Shown here piece after piece: positions 7,324 to 16,613 of a stretch of 56,079 nt of DNA (the stretch's first letter is position 1; every line of letters begins with the position of its first letter). The stretch is from positions 1 to 56,079 of IMG/VR virus record IMGVR_UViG_3300044953_000549; one strand, given 5' to 3'. This stretch comes from a virus. Under the pieces are notes generated by a model that saw only the letters and a list, made by a program, of their open reading frames with translations, had not been told where the DNA came from and searched no databases. Position numbers and translations under genes: made by a program.

Positions 7324-9906
7324 TTATGCTCCCCCTAACAAAACAGTGCCTCTTCTATTAGAATAATAAAGCTTACCATCGCTATTTACATACAAATATC
7401 CTGAACTGTCAAAAATAGGAACAGCCACGTAATTACCCTCTGGGATAACAATACCTCCTTTATTACTTGAATTTAATTGTATATAAAAATCACCAGATGT
7501 ATAAAATGGTTTTGAGTCAACATAATTTTTAGTTGCCGCATCTTGTAAGTCAACTGGATCATCTAAATTAGTTATTCTTTTAAAATCCAGTATCATACCT
7601 GTTCCTATAGAAACTTTATCATCTAAAACTGTTTCATTAACCGTTGATAATAAAAACATAGGTAAATTAGGTTCATTACAACGAAGAGTATTTTGACCAA
7701 ACGAAAATTGCCCAAATTCTTGTCTCACTGCTGTTGAAAAATTATTAATATCTGATGAACTTAATGCTGACCAAGTAATTGTTCCTGAACCATTGTTTTT
7801 AAAAAAACCATTATTATTAGTTGTAGGTAAAAACCATAATCTATTATTAGTTAATGGTCCATTCAACCTTACCTGTAATGAATAATTACCTGAAATAAAA
7901 TTCAAAGAACCAACACCATCAGCACTATTTACCTGCTGATTTAAAAATGTAGATGTACCATTGCTTGTCATATTTCCTGACGTATCAATAGTAACATTAG
8001 TGTTTAATAAAGAGTTTCCAGTAGTATTTCCCCATACGGCTATTGCCCTATTAGTTGTGGTGCTAGGAGAACCATTTGATACATTAGTTAATTGTCCTTG
8101 AGCATTCGTAGTAAAATTACTAAACCTATAACTCCCAGCAGTTACACCTGTATTTGCAATTGCTATAGTCCCAGTTGTAGTAATTGTTCCGCCACTCAAT
8201 CCTGTGCCAGCTGTTATTTGACTTACTCCACCACCAATAGGAATAGAATCAACATACTCTTTTGTTGCTGGATGTTTAGCTAAAGTAGGTGTTGGAACTT
8301 CTAAAGATTTAATAAATTTAAAACTGCTATTAGTCTGATCGTAATTCAATAAATCTATTATTATACTATTCTCAACATGTTGAAGCTTAAAATTATTTTT
8401 ATCATTTTTAACTAAATATCCATTATCATATCTGTTAAATAATCCTATTGCAGAACTGCTATCAATAGCAGGATAATAAGAGCTTTTTATTTTAACTATA
8501 AAATCTTTTTCATTAGAATTAAAGCCGTTGAAAATTCCGCTAATATTATTTAACGTACCATAAATTAAATTTACTGCATAAGATATATCTATATTTTGTC
8601 CTCCCCCTCCGTTATACCCTATTACCATTTTTTCATTAGTTGTACTTGTAGATTGAACAAAAGTAAGTGTTATTGGGTCTTCAACTTCTATGTCTGTCCA
8701 AGACATTTTTGTTATCGGTAAACTAATATCAACCTTTTTATTTTTTGATAATAGATTATTAACTTCACTTTCAGGTCTAACCCTACGCCAAGCTGTTTGT
8801 AATATTCTTTGATCTGGAGGTTGTACTGCTTCCGGCATTATAGGTTCTGTATCAGGAAGTTCTATCTGGTAACTATGGTCTAAATCAAAAGGAGCTTCCA
8901 TTCTAACAAAATCATCAGAAAGCTCGCTTATATCTTCAAAATCAAAAGCATCCCCGCTTACATTACCTTCAGCACTAATATCACCTAAAGAATCTATATC
9001 GCCTTGAGTAGATAAATCGCCATCTATATCCATATCTCCATCAAAACTAGCATCATTCCCGTGAATATCATTTGCATCAATATTACCTGGCGTGTCTATA
9101 TCACCTTTTATAGGATCAATAGATACTGGGCTAGCAGTAACAGTTCCAAGAGGTAATCCTGGAGTAGGTACAAAAACAGGTACGGGAAAAGGGGTTGTTA
9201 TAGGTATTGGTATAGGTATTGGTGTAAAAACTGGATAAGGGTTACTAGGGTCATAAGGATTATCCGTTGTTATTTGACTCGGAGGAGTAGACCAATATAA
9301 CTGATAGCTACCAGTTAATCCTGGTAGCCCAGGCGTAGTTAACATCTGTGTTGGAAATCCAGCAGTAGTCGGCAAACTATATAAAACATCAGATAGCATT
9401 AATGAAGGCGCATTAAAACCTGTGTTTTTTCCTGTTAAATTAGTTACATGTAAACTATTTGCATAAACCTCACCGTCATCATCAATTTTTACTTTACTAT
9501 CCTTAATTACTTGTCCTGTTGACCCATCAAATCTTGCTATATTATTATCTGTAGAAGATATTGGACCGCTGACTCTCTGTAAAATTTCTATTACTCCGTC
9601 TTTATTACCTAATACTCCATTATCTAAATCACTTAACGCTTGTGCATTGGGTAATCTTATATCGGGAGTTTGAATGATAAATTTAGCATCTGATATATCT
9701 GGATTTTTATTTTTTTGTAAAGCGTCTATATCATATCTCATATCCATCATATTAAGGCGGATATCAATTAATATAGGGCTTTGTTCTACTTTTAATTTAT
9801 TATTGCCAATAGTAGTATAATCTTCTTGTAACTCGGGCAATTGAAACCAAGTCGCTATCCTACCAGTTACAGGCGATATAAAATTATATAGACGATCATA
9901 TTTCAC
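7324..9906 (-). CDS. large tail fibre protein (860 aa)
   Basis: Probably the main receptor-binding fibre. The N-terminal 110 residues (FISPVTGRIATWFQLPELQ) may attach to the tail. A proline-rich linker covers about 215-254, followed by an Asp/Gly repeat region (about 268-320) with short GDID and GDIS units that suggest a beta-helix. Residues about 570-690 carry the common fibre motif GTGLSGGTITTTGTIAIA. The KRITNLDDPVDLQDAATKNY motif near the C-terminus is shared with the downstream fibre. It lies 10 nt after the patatin gene. Function is inferred from repeats and position. Confidence 0.75.
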   Translation of the reverse strand: MKYDRLYNFISPVTGRIATWFQLPELQEDYTTIGNNKLKVEQSPILIDIRLNMMDMRYDIDALQKNKNPDISDAKFIIQTPDIRLPNAQALSDLDNGVLGNKDGVIEILQRVSGPISSTDNNIARFDGSTGQVIKDSKVKIDDDGEVYANSLHVTNLTGKNTGFNAPSLMLSDVLYSLPTTAGFPTQMLTTPGLPGLTGSYQLYWSTPPSQITTDNPYDPSNPYPVFTPIPIPIPITTPFPVPVFVPTPGLPLGTVTASPVSIDPIKGDIDTPGNIDANDIHGNDASFDGDMDIDGDLSTQGDIDSLGDISAEGNVSGDAFDFEDISELSDDFVRMEAPFDLDHSYQIELPDTEPIMPEAVQPPDQRILQTAWRRVRPESEVNNLLSKNKKVDISLPITKMSWTDIEVEDPITLTFVQSTSTTNEKMVIGYNGGGGQNIDISYAVNLIYGTLNNISGIFNGFNSNEKDFIVKIKSSYYPAIDSSSAIGLFNRYDNGYLVKNDKNNFKLQHVENSIIIDLLNYDQTNSSFKFIKSLEVPTPTLAKHPATKEYVDSIPIGGGVSQITAGTGLSGGTITTTGTIAIANTGVTAGSYRFSNFTTNAQGQLTNVSNGSPSTTTNRAIAVWGNTTGNSLLNTNVTIDTSGNMTSNGTSTFLNQQVNSADGVGSLNFISGNYSLQVRLNGPLTNNRLWFLPTTNNNGFFKNNGSGTITWSALSSSDINNFSTAVRQEFGQFSFGQNTLRCNEPNLPMFLLSTVNETVLDDKVSIGTGMILDFKRITNLDDPVDLQDAATKNYVDSKPFYTSGDFYIQLNSSNKGGIVIPEGNYVAVPIFDSSGYLYVNSDGKLYYSNRRGTVLLGGA

Positions 9907-9916
9907 TTTGTGGTCC

Positions 9917-10981
9917 TCATGTTAATAAATGCCCCATGAAAGTGGTAATATTATCTATATCATTGTTATAAGTCGTAGTGGCTAAATCAGATAAATATTC
10001 AAAGAAATCGCTATCCGTATTATCTAGTTCTGTATCACGAGATAAATCAAGATCAGGTTGGAATCTATAATGGAACAAATTACTTGGAACGGATGGATCA
10101 TTAATTAAAGATAAAGCTTTTGCTACTGATTCTTGACCCCCTACCATTTCTTGATCAAATAATGCTACTAAATCTTTAATTGTCTGTTCAAAAGGTAATA
10201 AAGAATAAGATTGTAATAGTTTTTGGTTCTGAGTTGAAACTTCATCAAAACCAAAATCTCCAAGTCCTGTACCAAGAGATAAAATACAAAATCTTTTTGC
10301 AAGAGGTTTAATTCTTCTACCCATGCTCAAAGCTAATTGAGCAGGATTGTTCTGATAAACTCCTCCATCGATATAATTCTGAGTATTAATAAGTTGTGGA
10401 GGTAAATAAATAGGAGCAGCACTTGTAGCTAAAGCAATATCAACAATGGGTAAATTTTGACCAAAATAATTAAAATCATTTAAATTAGAAAATATAATAG
10501 GTGATTTTGTAGTATTATTAATTGAAGTAATTAACACATTTGTTTTTAAATTCTGTAATGTATCTGTACTAAAATTATCTGTTAACACTGTTTTTAATCT
10601 AGCCGAACCATAATTACTTTCCGTAGATGTTGATCTATATAAGTAACCATTATCCGCCATAATAGCTATTTTTTGAACAATACTAGGTCTATTGGATGGA
10701 AGAGAAGCATTTATTGAACCACTAGCAACATCGGCAGCCGTTCTAATAGTAAAAACCCAAGGAGCTTCGGTAAGATAAAAAGGTTTAACTTCATCAATAG
10801 TTTTTCCGTAAGCATAGCTTAAAGCTTGTAGACCTCCTGTAGAACTACCTGCTATAACATCAAATATTTGCCATAAAGGTTTATCAAAAAAAGTTTGTAA
10901 TTTTGATAAAAAAGAAACAGAAAGATAACCTCTTGCCCCTCCTCCATCTAGAGATAAAATACGTAATGTTTTAGCATCCAT
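9917..10981 (-). CDS. patatin-like phospholipase (354 aa)
   Basis: A clear patatin-family lipid acyl hydrolase. The oxyanion-hole loop DGGGARG is at residues 12-18, the nucleophile elbow GSSTG at 45-49 (catalytic Ser47) and the catalytic Asp at 205 in DGG, so the Ser-Asp dyad is complete. It has no signal peptide or membrane segment. It lies within the late operon, 3 nt after a 129-codon gene and 10 nt before the large fibre gene, so it may be carried in the virion or made late to attack membranes. Patatins also act as effectors in bacterial defence and as host-cell phospholipases in intracellular bacteria. The role here is not known. Confidence 0.9.
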   Translation of the reverse strand: MDAKTLRILSLDGGGARGYLSVSFLSKLQTFFDKPLWQIFDVIAGSSTGGLQALSYAYGKTIDEVKPFYLTEAPWVFTIRTAADVASGSINASLPSNRPSIVQKIAIMADNGYLYRSTSTESNYGSARLKTVLTDNFSTDTLQNLKTNVLITSINNTTKSPIIFSNLNDFNYFGQNLPIVDIALATSAAPIYLPPQLINTQNYIDGGVYQNNPAQLALSMGRRIKPLAKRFCILSLGTGLGDFGFDEVSTQNQKLLQSYSLLPFEQTIKDLVALFDQEMVGGQESVAKALSLINDPSVPSNLFHYRFQPDLDLSRDTELDNTDSDFFEYLSDLATTTYNNDIDNITTFMGHLLT

Positions 10982-10983
10982 GA

Positions 10984-11373
10984 TTAAAAAAATGTCTCTT
11001 TCAATATATTATAATTTACTTCACAATCAAAACTTTGTGTAGAACTATCAGAAAAACAAATTAATTTATCGCTAATTTCTGGATTAATTTGATAATATAA
11101 TTTAATACCTTCTAATTCCAATTTCTTAAGTAAATCAACTGTTTGATAACCTTTAACTTCCAGATATTTTGTATAATTCATAGTTATACTGGATGTAGAT
11201 ATCCTTAATTTTTGAAAATTTATACGAATAGTTTCAGCTTTGTTATTGAAAATAATTATATTCTCAATAACAACAACATTAGGAATTGTGTTTAATCCTG
11301 TTTCAATAATAATTGTAGGTGTTTTATTTAATCCCGAAAAAATATTACTTTTTTCATCAATAAATGCTCCCAT
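10984..11373 (-). CDS. hypothetical late protein (129 aa)
   Basis: Not recognised. Residues are predicted mostly as beta strands (TIIIETGLNTIPNVVVIENIIIFNNKAETIRI), consistent with a small virion or tail component. It is packed between a 73-codon gene (3 nt) and the patatin gene (2 nt) in the late operon, indicating coupled translation. Confidence 0.6.
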   Translation of the reverse strand: MGAFIDEKSNIFSGLNKTPTIIIETGLNTIPNVVVIENIIIFNNKAETIRINFQKLRISTSSITMNYTKYLEVKGYQTVDLLKKLELEGIKLYYQINPEISDKLICFSDSSTQSFDCEVNYNILKETFF

Positions 11374-11376
11374 ACA

Positions 11377-11598
11377 TTATACTTCTTCTCCAGGTAAAAA
11401 TGGACGAGGATTATAAAGAGGAACAGGATCTTTCTTAATTAAAGGTGGTCTATTCTGATCATTAGGAATATCTAGAAATTCCTTAGCCACCATTAGTCCA
11501 TTCCAAACTTTCTTATTTCCCTGCCATTCATACTGTTTATAAACTTTAGCAACCATTAATCCGCTACGATCACACAAATAACGTCTTTCATCTAACAT
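11377..11598 (-). CDS. hypothetical late protein (73 aa)
   Basis: Not recognised. It begins MLDERRYLCDRSGLMVAKV and contains Cys8 only. The phrase GLMVAK occurs twice (residues 13-18 and 34-39). The 5' end overlaps the adaptor gene by 11 nt, and the proline-rich C-terminus ends in LPGEEV. The position suggests a tail or head-closure component. Confidence 0.6.
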   Translation of the reverse strand: MLDERRYLCDRSGLMVAKVYKQYEWQGNKKVWNGLMVAKEFLDIPNDQNRPPLIKKDPVPLYNPRPFLPGEEV

Positions 11599-12673
11599 CG
11601 TATTTACTCAAATCATATGACACTGTAATATCTACATGTTCAACATCCATAGCTGTTGCTTCACTAAATTCCTGATCATACTGCATTTTAAAACTATCTG
11701 CTACTTCCGGCTTATATTTAACTGCTAAACGCCAAGCAAGACCGGCAACTAAAGCAGGATACATTTTAGCAGGAATTTCAGGAGTATTGAAAAATTTACC
11801 TGCATCATACATGGATCTTGTAAAAGAATACCTTAAAACCTGAAAAGTTTTACTAGGACTTGGATATAAATATAGTTTTGGACTTAACTTTTTATCATAG
11901 AAATAAACTGTTGGGCGAGAAATAATATTTTTATTGCTGAATGATTCGTAAGTATCTTCTGATACGGAAGTAATAGCCGTATCTATAGTATTATTGCAAA
12001 AATAAATCTCCTCTAAATCAAGTGTATATCCTCCTGTTTCCCTGATTCTATAACTTCTTGCATTAACAGGAGATTGTATATCCCACCATTTGACAACACT
12101 TGCTTGATAAGGAAAAGAAGGTGTAAAAGTTTCAACATTAAACCATGTAATAGTATCTTGTGATGCCTCTAAAACCAAACTATAAGGACGGTTGGAAACA
12201 TAACTCTGAATACCGACAAAATTTATTCTATTGTTTTTACCTAAACCGTAATCATATGATATATTACCATTCTGAACATTTTGTGTACATCTTGTACCTA
12301 TATCACCATCAAAAGCAAGATTAGCATCACCCCCACCTCCTCCATCATAAGTATCAGCAGTATTACTTTGAGCTACCCCGCCTAGAACTCTTGTAAATGT
12401 CCTTAAATGAGCACTTCTTATATCAATTACAGAAGATCCAATATTATAACTATTTTGCCCTTCATTTAAAGATAGATATAATTTATTTATTGTCCATAAA
12501 TTAACACTTTTATTCATCCATTCAAGAAGAATGAAATCAATGCTTCTCCTTGCCGAATTAATATATACAGGAGTTAATTGATCGCCGGGTATACCTATTC
12601 TCTCAAAACCCTCGAGAATAAGTTCATCATTTTCTATATTTTGAAATTCAAAAGTTCCTGATACCTGAGCCAT
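11588..12673 (-). CDS. head-tail adaptor protein with inserted F5/8 type C (discoidin) domain (361 aa)
   Basis: Residues 1-90 match the phage adaptor pattern (ELILEGFERIGI, ARRSIDFILLEWMNKSVNLW), and residues about 255-361 continue it (KLYLYPSPS, YPALVAGLAWRLAVKYKPE). Between them, about 92-232, sits a domain with F5/8 type C hallmarks: NLAFDGDIGTRCTQ, VGIQS, LVLEASQDTITW and ARSYRIRETGGY. Discoidin domains usually bind sugars or lipids. So a carbohydrate-binding module appears to have been inserted in a protein that connects portal and tail. The ends of the insertion are my estimate from sequence pattern only. Confidence 0.75.
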   Translation of the reverse strand: MAQVSGTFEFQNIENDELILEGFERIGIPGDQLTPVYINSARRSIDFILLEWMNKSVNLWTINKLYLSLNEGQNSYNIGSSVIDIRSAHLRTFTRVLGGVAQSNTADTYDGGGGGDANLAFDGDIGTRCTQNVQNGNISYDYGLGKNNRINFVGIQSYVSNRPYSLVLEASQDTITWFNVETFTPSFPYQASVVKWWDIQSPVNARSYRIRETGGYTLDLEEIYFCNNTIDTAITSVSEDTYESFSNKNIISRPTVYFYDKKLSPKLYLYPSPSKTFQVLRYSFTRSMYDAGKFFNTPEIPAKMYPALVAGLAWRLAVKYKPEVADSFKMQYDQEFSEATAMDVEHVDITVSYDLSKYDVR

Positions 12674-12688
12674 AATTTATATAAAGAA

Positions 12689-12721
12689 ATAACACCCCCA
12701 TTAATATAATAGAGGTGTTAT
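12689..12721 (-). terminator. hairpin between capsid cistrons and adaptor
   Basis: Inverted repeat ATAACACC (12689-12696) and GGTGTTAT (12714-12721). On the minus strand it follows the stop of a 36-codon gene and is followed by the U-rich ATTTCTTTATAT. It could reduce transcription from the capsid gene into the tail genes. Confidence 0.5.
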
Positions 12722-12727
12722 ATAAGA

Positions 12728-12838
12728 TTACTTTTTCTTAAGTGAAGTTTTAGATGTACTTTTTTGATAATCTTTTTTAGGTTTATCCTTTTTATTGCCG
12801 CACATAATATCAGCAATAGGTCTACTATGAGAAGCCAT
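12728..12838 (-). CDS. small basic protein (36 aa) after the major capsid gene
   Basis: ATG at 12838 follows an excellent Shine-Dalgarno sequence (AGGAGG) 6 nt upstream, so this very short gene is probably translated well. The product is lysine-rich in its second half (KKDKPKKDYQKS) with one CG pair in the middle. No family recognised. Its place just after the capsid gene suggests a high-copy late product such as a minor capsid or DNA-condensing peptide; this is inference. Confidence 0.55.
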   Translation of the reverse strand: MASHSRPIADIMCGNKKDKPKKDYQKSTSKTSLKKK

Positions 12839-12848
12839 AATTAACCTC

Positions 12849-13763
12849 CTATACCATTAAACCATAAACAGAACGCCAATCAGTAGCATCAAAACTGTAT
12901 CTTTCAAAAGCTGAAAACCAGTTTGTATGTGAATGCTGATCTACCCACTCATTATTTTGAATTTTTTCACGTTCATAATGAATCAACCCTTTAATATCAG
13001 TGATAATCGCTGCAAAGTTTTCATTAGTTAAATAGTTATCAACAATGTAACCTTTAGGGAAAGTACTATTATGATAAATAGCATTAACATCGTTAACTCC
13101 AGCTAAAGCGTTATTGGTAGCGGTACCAACAGAAGCTCTGTAATGACTATTAAGCAAAATAGTCGCAGCAGTTTCATTAGCAGTACCAACAACAAGCAAT
13201 TGAGGTTTAACAGAAGCTGGAATACCAGATAATTGCTTATATCCTCTAATATCCTTAACTGCTTGCTGAATACCTGCTTCACTTAAAGCAACACCAGCAT
13301 AGTTGGAATTAGTAACACCGTTATCAAGCGGATGAGCAGTATTAAATAATGTAACACCATCAATAGTCATAGTGGTAGTATTACCTAAATTCAAGACGTT
13401 CATAGCCTCCTGACATCTAGTAGCACGAAGGGAATCTCCAAGTGCTCTTAATCTATCAGGGAAAACAGTTTTATAGATGTTATCCTTAATAGCTTCACGG
13501 CTAATAGGGAAACTAAGACCATAAGTAGAATGTCTAATAACCTTTTGATTACGAGTAGACATACTATCCTGAGAAATAGGTACACCTTCTTCTTTTTTCC
13601 GAGCAAATCCAAGATATCTAATTTCTTGAGCTATCTCAAAACCATGTTCGGAAGGTTTTGTAGTAAAAATTTGTTTCCAATTTTCAGGTAAACTGTCGTA
13701 TTTGCCGATGAATCCATCGATCAGCGGCCGCATTAACTGAAATATAGAAGCGGAATTAATCAT
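12849..13763 (-). CDS. major capsid protein, Mu gpT-like (304 aa)
   Basis: The sequence resembles the Mu-like major head subunit (gpT) family: an N-terminal LMRPLIDGFIGKYDSLPENW, a YGLSFPISREAIKDN segment, LFNTAHPL and a C-terminal region with AFERYSFDATDW. Length (about 305) fits the family. It forms the icosahedral shell. The gene lies downstream of scaffold and putative decoration genes and upstream of the adaptor, the usual head order. Confidence 0.85.
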   Translation of the reverse strand: MINSASIFQLMRPLIDGFIGKYDSLPENWKQIFTTKPSEHGFEIAQEIRYLGFARKKEEGVPISQDSMSTRNQKVIRHSTYGLSFPISREAIKDNIYKTVFPDRLRALGDSLRATRCQEAMNVLNLGNTTTMTIDGVTLFNTAHPLDNGVTNSNYAGVALSEAGIQQAVKDIRGYKQLSGIPASVKPQLLVVGTANETAATILLNSHYRASVGTATNNALAGVNDVNAIYHNSTFPKGYIVDNYLTNENFAAIITDIKGLIHYEREKIQNNEWVDQHSHTNWFSAFERYSFDATDWRSVYGLMV

Positions 13764-13785
13764 ATTATTTTACCTCTTTATTTAA

Positions 13786-14778
13786 TTAAGCTGGTGTAAC
13801 ACTTACAGATCCAGGTCTAAATACATGATTGTTAATAATTCCAAACACATTTAAGAATGGAGTATTAAAATATGTACCGACATTAAATACCTGATTAGGT
13901 TGGCCGTAGGTATCTGGAATATTTTTAGGATCATCACTAAAACCTAATACTTTAAACGGCATATTAGCATTTCTAGCATATTCATTTCTACCATTAACAA
14001 CAGATGGGTTATCAGAAGAAGATGAAAGAGAAGGACAACCATAGAAAGTTGAAACACCCCAAGGGTTTCTTGGTGTATTATTCGTTCCGTAATTGGCAAT
14101 AAGCGGATTATCAACATAACCGGCATTTACAGCTACTGCTCCATTCCATCTATTAATGGTATTCAATGAAACACCAGAACCTGCTGCCGTATTTCTACCT
14201 GTTAATAACATGATATTAGTACCAATTATTGCACTATTAGCAACAGTTAAATTAGCTCCTACTACACCATTCTGGGTATTAGGCCAAGTTGCATCCTGAG
14301 TCTGCATACAAGGTAATAAATAAAAACTATTGTTACCTGCACCAAACCATGTACTTAATTGAAGCTCCCAGAGAATATCTGGATCATCGTAAACTACAGC
14401 TTCTACAGAAGAAGTAACCGGAGTACCTGATACCCAGTACTCTTGTTCAACAAACATACCGCTACCATCCTTGTATTTACAACCCATGAATACACCTATA
14501 ATAGGTGGATTATTTGTTATTGCTGTAGCTGTACCAGCAGCTTGTGTTGTAACCGTAGGATTATAACGTGTAATAACTGTTTCCCCTCTTTTGAAATATT
14601 GACTACTAACTGTTGATGCAATACTAGGTTGAATGATAACAGGATCACCTTTATTTAAGGTAACTCCGGCTATCTGATCGATAACATAGGATCCTCTTGA
14701 GAGAGATATGTTACTGCTACCACCTTGTAAATGCCCAATAGGTTTCAATCCAAAAGGAGAATTCTGACTATATGACAT
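13786..14778 (-). CDS. virion structural / head decoration protein (330 aa)
   Basis: The start SPFGLKPIGHLQGG is typical of structural proteins found next to capsid genes in podovirus-like phages. The rest is beta-rich and Asn/Gly/Thr-rich with few charged residues. It sits directly before the major capsid gene (22-nt gap) and after a long untranslated leader. Decoration or capsid-stabilising function is inferred from position and composition. Confidence 0.65.
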   Translation of the reverse strand: MSYSQNSPFGLKPIGHLQGGSSNISLSRGSYVIDQIAGVTLNKGDPVIIQPSIASTVSSQYFKRGETVITRYNPTVTTQAAGTATAITNNPPIIGVFMGCKYKDGSGMFVEQEYWVSGTPVTSSVEAVVYDDPDILWELQLSTWFGAGNNSFYLLPCMQTQDATWPNTQNGVVGANLTVANSAIIGTNIMLLTGRNTAAGSGVSLNTINRWNGAVAVNAGYVDNPLIANYGTNNTPRNPWGVSTFYGCPSLSSSSDNPSVVNGRNEYARNANMPFKVLGFSDDPKNIPDTYGQPNQVFNVGTYFNTPFLNVFGIINNHVFRPGSVSVTPA

Positions 14779-14822
14779 ATATCTTATCCTTTATTAATTA
14801 ATATTAAATTTAAAATGAAATT

Positions 14823-14913
14823 AAAGTGATAAAAAACACTTTTATAAAGACTTTTTTTAGAGACTAAAGCTTAACTCAAAACTTTTTTATGGAGATTAAA
14901 GATAACTCAAAAC
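14823..14913 (-). promoter_or_regulatory. leader region of capsid operon: hairpin plus two direct repeats
   Basis: Between two virion genes (14779-14972). The hairpin AAAGTG/CACTTT (14823-14842) is followed on the minus strand by a U-rich stretch. Two direct repeats of about 21 nt follow, with the common parts AGA-TAAAG and AACTCAAAAC (14861-14882 and 14893-14913). On the minus strand each repeat starts TTTTGAGTTA, close to a -35 box, but I see no matching -10. It probably controls capsid expression. Confidence 0.35.
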
Positions 14914-14972
14914 CGCAAAAGGGTGTATTAATTTTTATTATATTAATTAATGGTTTTTAAGTCAAATTAAAT

Positions 14973-16115
14973 TCATGTTAAAGAGTATATAGCTACTGTT
15001 ACACCTTCAGGAAAATCCGATAACATTTCTCCTGATGAATTAATAAGAACAATTGTTACTGAAGTTGTAGTTCTTATTATATCCTGACCTATTCTTGGAA
15101 CTAGAGGTGGATTAGAATTATTATTGGAACAATTTATTGTTACACCATACTCAGTTGTTCCCATAGGTTTTATGAAATTAATCGTATACTGATTATTGGA
15201 ACTATTATAAACAACGTTATCTACATTAAATTTAGCAGTAACCGATATGTTTCCGGAAGTATTATTAAATCTACACCAACTTTTAGGAATATTAGGAGCA
15301 GTAAAAGATCCAAGAATTATAACATCGTTTATATTGCTTAAATTCCTGTTTTTATCAATAAGAACCCCATTAACATTAATTTTTGAAGTAGTACCGTTTG
15401 ATGTCAATAATAAATCATTATTAATGTTGGTATTAGTAATGGTATTACCATTTACCCTAACATTACCAGCAGTAATTTCAGTTAAAGTAATATTAGAATC
15501 AAGCTTAACCGTAATCAATGATCCGGCCGAACCATCATAATTTTCAACAGTTATATTATTATCACCTACAATAGAACCAGAAGACCATATATTGGTTTTA
15601 TTTCTATCAAATAGAAGAACTCCAGGCTCTATATTACCGAGTGTTTTTAATTTGGCTATCAAATTATCAAGCGATAAATCAACTTCCCCTCCCGGATTAC
15701 TTACCGGACTACCTGTAATATTAATGGAATTATCTGTACTTTTAACAACAAGATTACTTATCCCACTTTGACCATCTCCGGCTTTTATCACTCTCCAGCT
15801 ACCATTATCAGTAGTAACATCATATACATAAACAGTTTTGAATTCACCAACAGCAATAGTATTCAGAAGAGTTGTTTTATCATACAACACAATATCAAAA
15901 TCGTTAGTTCCAATATTATTGAACGTAACTGCAAATCCCGGTGTTGTTTCTGATGCTTTAGGTAGAAAAATTTTCAAATTAGGGAGCGAAGCGGTAGTAT
16001 CAAATATATCAGTAACTGCCACATTACCAGGAGTTACCGAATATGGATAATCAAGCTGCGTATTAACATTTATCGTTAACTGTTTACATGTATTAACCGA
16101 AGGAAAATAGGCCAT
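14973..16115 (-). CDS. putative virion fibre-like protein (380 aa)
   Basis: Not assigned to a named family. The protein is Asn/Thr/Ile-rich with alternating beta-strand patterns. It holds fibre-like segments such as NITVENYDGSAGS and the long NGNTITNTNINND stretch, similar in style to the two tail fibres. It lies among head genes, so it may be a head fibre or decoration. It starts 1 nt after the 161-codon gene. Confidence 0.55.
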   Translation of the reverse strand: MAYFPSVNTCKQLTINVNTQLDYPYSVTPGNVAVTDIFDTTASLPNLKIFLPKASETTPGFAVTFNNIGTNDFDIVLYDKTTLLNTIAVGEFKTVYVYDVTTDNGSWRVIKAGDGQSGISNLVVKSTDNSINITGSPVSNPGGEVDLSLDNLIAKLKTLGNIEPGVLLFDRNKTNIWSSGSIVGDNNITVENYDGSAGSLITVKLDSNITLTEITAGNVRVNGNTITNTNINNDLLLTSNGTTSKINVNGVLIDKNRNLSNINDVIILGSFTAPNIPKSWCRFNNTSGNISVTAKFNVDNVVYNSSNNQYTINFIKPMGTTEYGVTINCSNNNSNPPLVPRIGQDIIRTTTSVTIVLINSSGEMLSDFPEGVTVAIYSLT

Positions 16116-16116
16116 A

Positions 16117-16602
16117 TCAATTGTTTTTCATTACATTACGAATAGGATCAACAGGATCATAACCAAAACTATCGGCCATCTCAACACTTTTCCTGGCGAT
16201 ATTCGATCTATCATATTTCAATTTTTCATAAACAGGTGTTGCTATTCGCATTAGAATAAGATCGCTATAACAGATAAATTTCTGTGCTATCGGATCAGGA
16301 TTATATATTTCAAATATTTCCAAATTAAACTTATTTGGTAATTTGGCCTTATCTATCGGTTGCCATCCTGTTGAAATAGCAAAAGCATACGCTGAATCCT
16401 GTTTATCTCTTAATTTATATCTCTGCCATTCATAAGTAAATCCCGGTTCTGCAACAATAGCCCGTATTGCATCTAAAGGGTTTGATATATCAATCCCAAC
16501 TAGACTATTATCTACCAAATCAGAAGTAAATTCATGTCCTATAGTATCGTATTTTTTTGCTTCTTCCTTATTATCAAACTGTTTTTCTTTATGTGTTTTC
16601 AT
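16117..16602 (-). CDS. hypothetical late protein (161 aa)
   Basis: Not recognised. Soluble, mixed helix and strand, no membrane segment. It lies between the scaffold gene (11-nt gap) and a fibre-like gene, so a minor virion or assembly role is likely. Confidence 0.6.
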   Translation of the reverse strand: MKTHKEKQFDNKEEAKKYDTIGHEFTSDLVDNSLVGIDISNPLDAIRAIVAEPGFTYEWQRYKLRDKQDSAYAFAISTGWQPIDKAKLPNKFNLEIFEIYNPDPIAQKFICYSDLILMRIATPVYEKLKYDRSNIARKSVEMADSFGYDPVDPIRNVMKNN

Positions 16603-16613
16603 ATGAATTACCC

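Noticed and set aside
13944-14126. Frame inside the 330-residue virion gene, and similar antisense frames over the fibre, portal and nozzle genes
   Set aside because: Shadow frames of strongly supported genes, without start signals.
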